This document shows, one piece after another, positions 4,686 to 5,506 of a DNA stretch of 5,506 nucleotides. Each line of letters starts with the position of its first letter. Position 1 is the first letter of the stretch. The notes below the pieces were generated by a model. The model was not told where the DNA came from and searched no databases. It was given only the letters and a program-made list of their open reading frames with translations. The position numbers were made by a program, and so were the translations under genes. The stretch is from the NCBI GenBank assembly GCA_030684415.1, contig JAUXNL010000131.1:1-5506 (forward strand), written 5' to 3'. The DNA is from Moraxellaceae bacterium (lineage in GTDB: Bacteria > Pseudomonadota > Gammaproteobacteria > Pseudomonadales > Moraxellaceae).

Positions 4686-5506
4686 GAAAAGATTAATGTT
4701 TGCTTTGATGCTGGGTGGCGCGCTGGTAACAGCCGGCCCGGCGTTTGCTGAAGAGGCTGTAGAAGTTGTCGAAGCCGCTGCGGTTGTGGCGGAAGCAGTG
4801 GCGGCGGAAGCGCCCGCCGAAGAGGCTGCCGCTGAAGTGGTATCGACTGTCGACAAGGGTGATGTCGCCTGGATGATGACATCGACACTGTTGGTGTTGC
4901 TGATGGTGGTGCCGGGTCTCGCCCTGTTCTACGGCGGTCTCGTGCGCTCCAAGAACATCCTTTCGGTGTTCATGCAGGTGCTGACGGTGTTTTCGCTGCT
5001 CGTCATTCTCTGGGCGATTTATGGCTACAGCCTGGCGTTTGCCGGTGGCGGAGCCTACATCGGTACGCTCGACAAGCTCTTCCTGTCCGGTGTGACGATT
5101 GATTCGCTCGCAGACACTTTCTCTGAAGGTGTGGCGATTCCCGAGTACATCTTCATCGCCTTCCAGGCCACGTTTGCCGGTATCACCGGTGCCCTGATCG
5201 TCGGTGCCTTTGCTGAGCGCATCAAGTTCAAGGCCGTGCTGCTGTTCTCTGTGCTCTGGTTCACCTTCGCTTACCTGCCGATCGCCCACATGGTGTGGGC
5301 CGCTGGTGGCCTGCTGTTTGAAAAGGGTGACCTCGATTTCGCCGGCGGTACAGTGGTGCACATCAATGCCGGTGTTGCCGGTCTGGTCGGTGCCTATTTT
5401 GTCGGCAAGCGTCTTGGCTACGGCAAGGAAGCACTGAAGCCACACAACCTGACCTTCACCCTGATCGGCGCTTCGCTGCTGTGGGTGGGCTGGTTCGGCT
5501 TCAACG
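4684..5506 (+). CDS. amtB: AmtB ammonium channel, 3' end cut off by the window
   Basis: The frame is open from 4684 to the window edge, giving 274 residues of an expected 430-450. Amt proteins are trimeric inner-membrane channels that conduct ammonium and are blocked by GlnK under nitrogen sufficiency. A signal peptide ends at AFA|EE (after residue 22). An Ala/Glu/Val-rich segment follows (23-56), then the first helix DVAWMMTSTLLVLLMVVPGLALFYGG (60-85). Conserved pore residues are present, aligned from memory to E. coli AmtB: F160 and F164 (the F103/F107 gate, FQATF), W205 in AHMVW, D218 in DFAGGT and H226 in VVHINA (the H168 equivalent). KPHNL (252-256) and WVGWFGFN follow at the edge. The start is GTG at 4684 with GGGGGA 6 bases upstream, giving an MKR signal-peptide start; the ATG at 4696 would lose the positive charges. 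The stop and last helices, including the second pore histidine, lie outside. Confidence 0.95.
   Translation, partial: MKRLMFALMLGGALVTAGPAFAEEAVEVVEAAAVVAEAVAAEAPAEEAAAEVVSTVDKGDVAWMMTSTLLVLLMVVPGLALFYGGLVRSKNILSVFMQVLTVFSLLVILWAIYGYSLAFAGGGAYIGTLDKLFLSGVTIDSLADTFSEGVAIPEYIFIAFQATFAGITGALIVGAFAERIKFKAVLLFSVLWFTFAYLPIAHMVWAAGGLLFEKGDLDFAGGTVVHINAGVAGLVGAYFVGKRLGYGKEALKPHNLTFTLIGASLLWVGWFGFN

Noticed and set aside
4693..5445. 250-codon minus-strand open frame (His/Glu-rich)
   Set aside because: It is antisense to amtB, whose frame shows conserved pore residues and is open to the window edge.

Overview
This window looks like a chromosomal segment of a Gram-negative, GC-rich member of the Pseudomonadota. 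Betaproteobacteria are most likely and Gammaproteobacteria possible. The grounds are two outer-membrane beta-barrel proteins, a UbiK ubiquinone factor, an FNR-type box and a sigma-54/NtrC-type promoter, together with the gene order ubiK-yifB divergent from porin-glnK-amtB. I cannot name the genus. I see no insertion sequence, phage gene, CRISPR array, tRNA or rRNA.

Left part, 1-1299. The window opens on an intrinsic terminator of a gene outside the window. About 300 non-coding bases follow, carrying two perfect inverted repeats. A minus-strand gene for an OmpW-family outer-membrane protein comes next (342-983). Its upstream region holds a perfect FNR/Anr box (1099-1112) and a leader hairpin, which suggests induction at low oxygen.

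Centre, 1300-3232, minus strand. ubiK (ubiquinone biosynthesis accessory factor) is followed by yifB/comM (an AAA+ ATPase related to Mg-chelatase subunits and to the ComM branch-migration helicase). They are 154 bases apart and may be co-transcribed, although a weak promoter and strong hairpins lie between them.

Right part, 3233-5506, plus strand. A dense 321-base divergent control region carries a near-consensus sigma-54 promoter (3433-3448), NtrC-like GCACC-type sites upstream of it, and a terminator-like hairpin with a T8 run just after the predicted start site. It drives a TorF-family outer-membrane protein, a PII signal protein (glnK) and the ammonium channel amtB, which runs off the right edge. 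In this nitrogen-limitation operon AmtB would conduct ammonium through the inner membrane and GlnK would gate AmtB according to nitrogen status. The porin-like protein presumably serves the outer membrane, but its substrate is unknown. The leader terminator and the co-regulated outer-membrane protein are the most interesting points.
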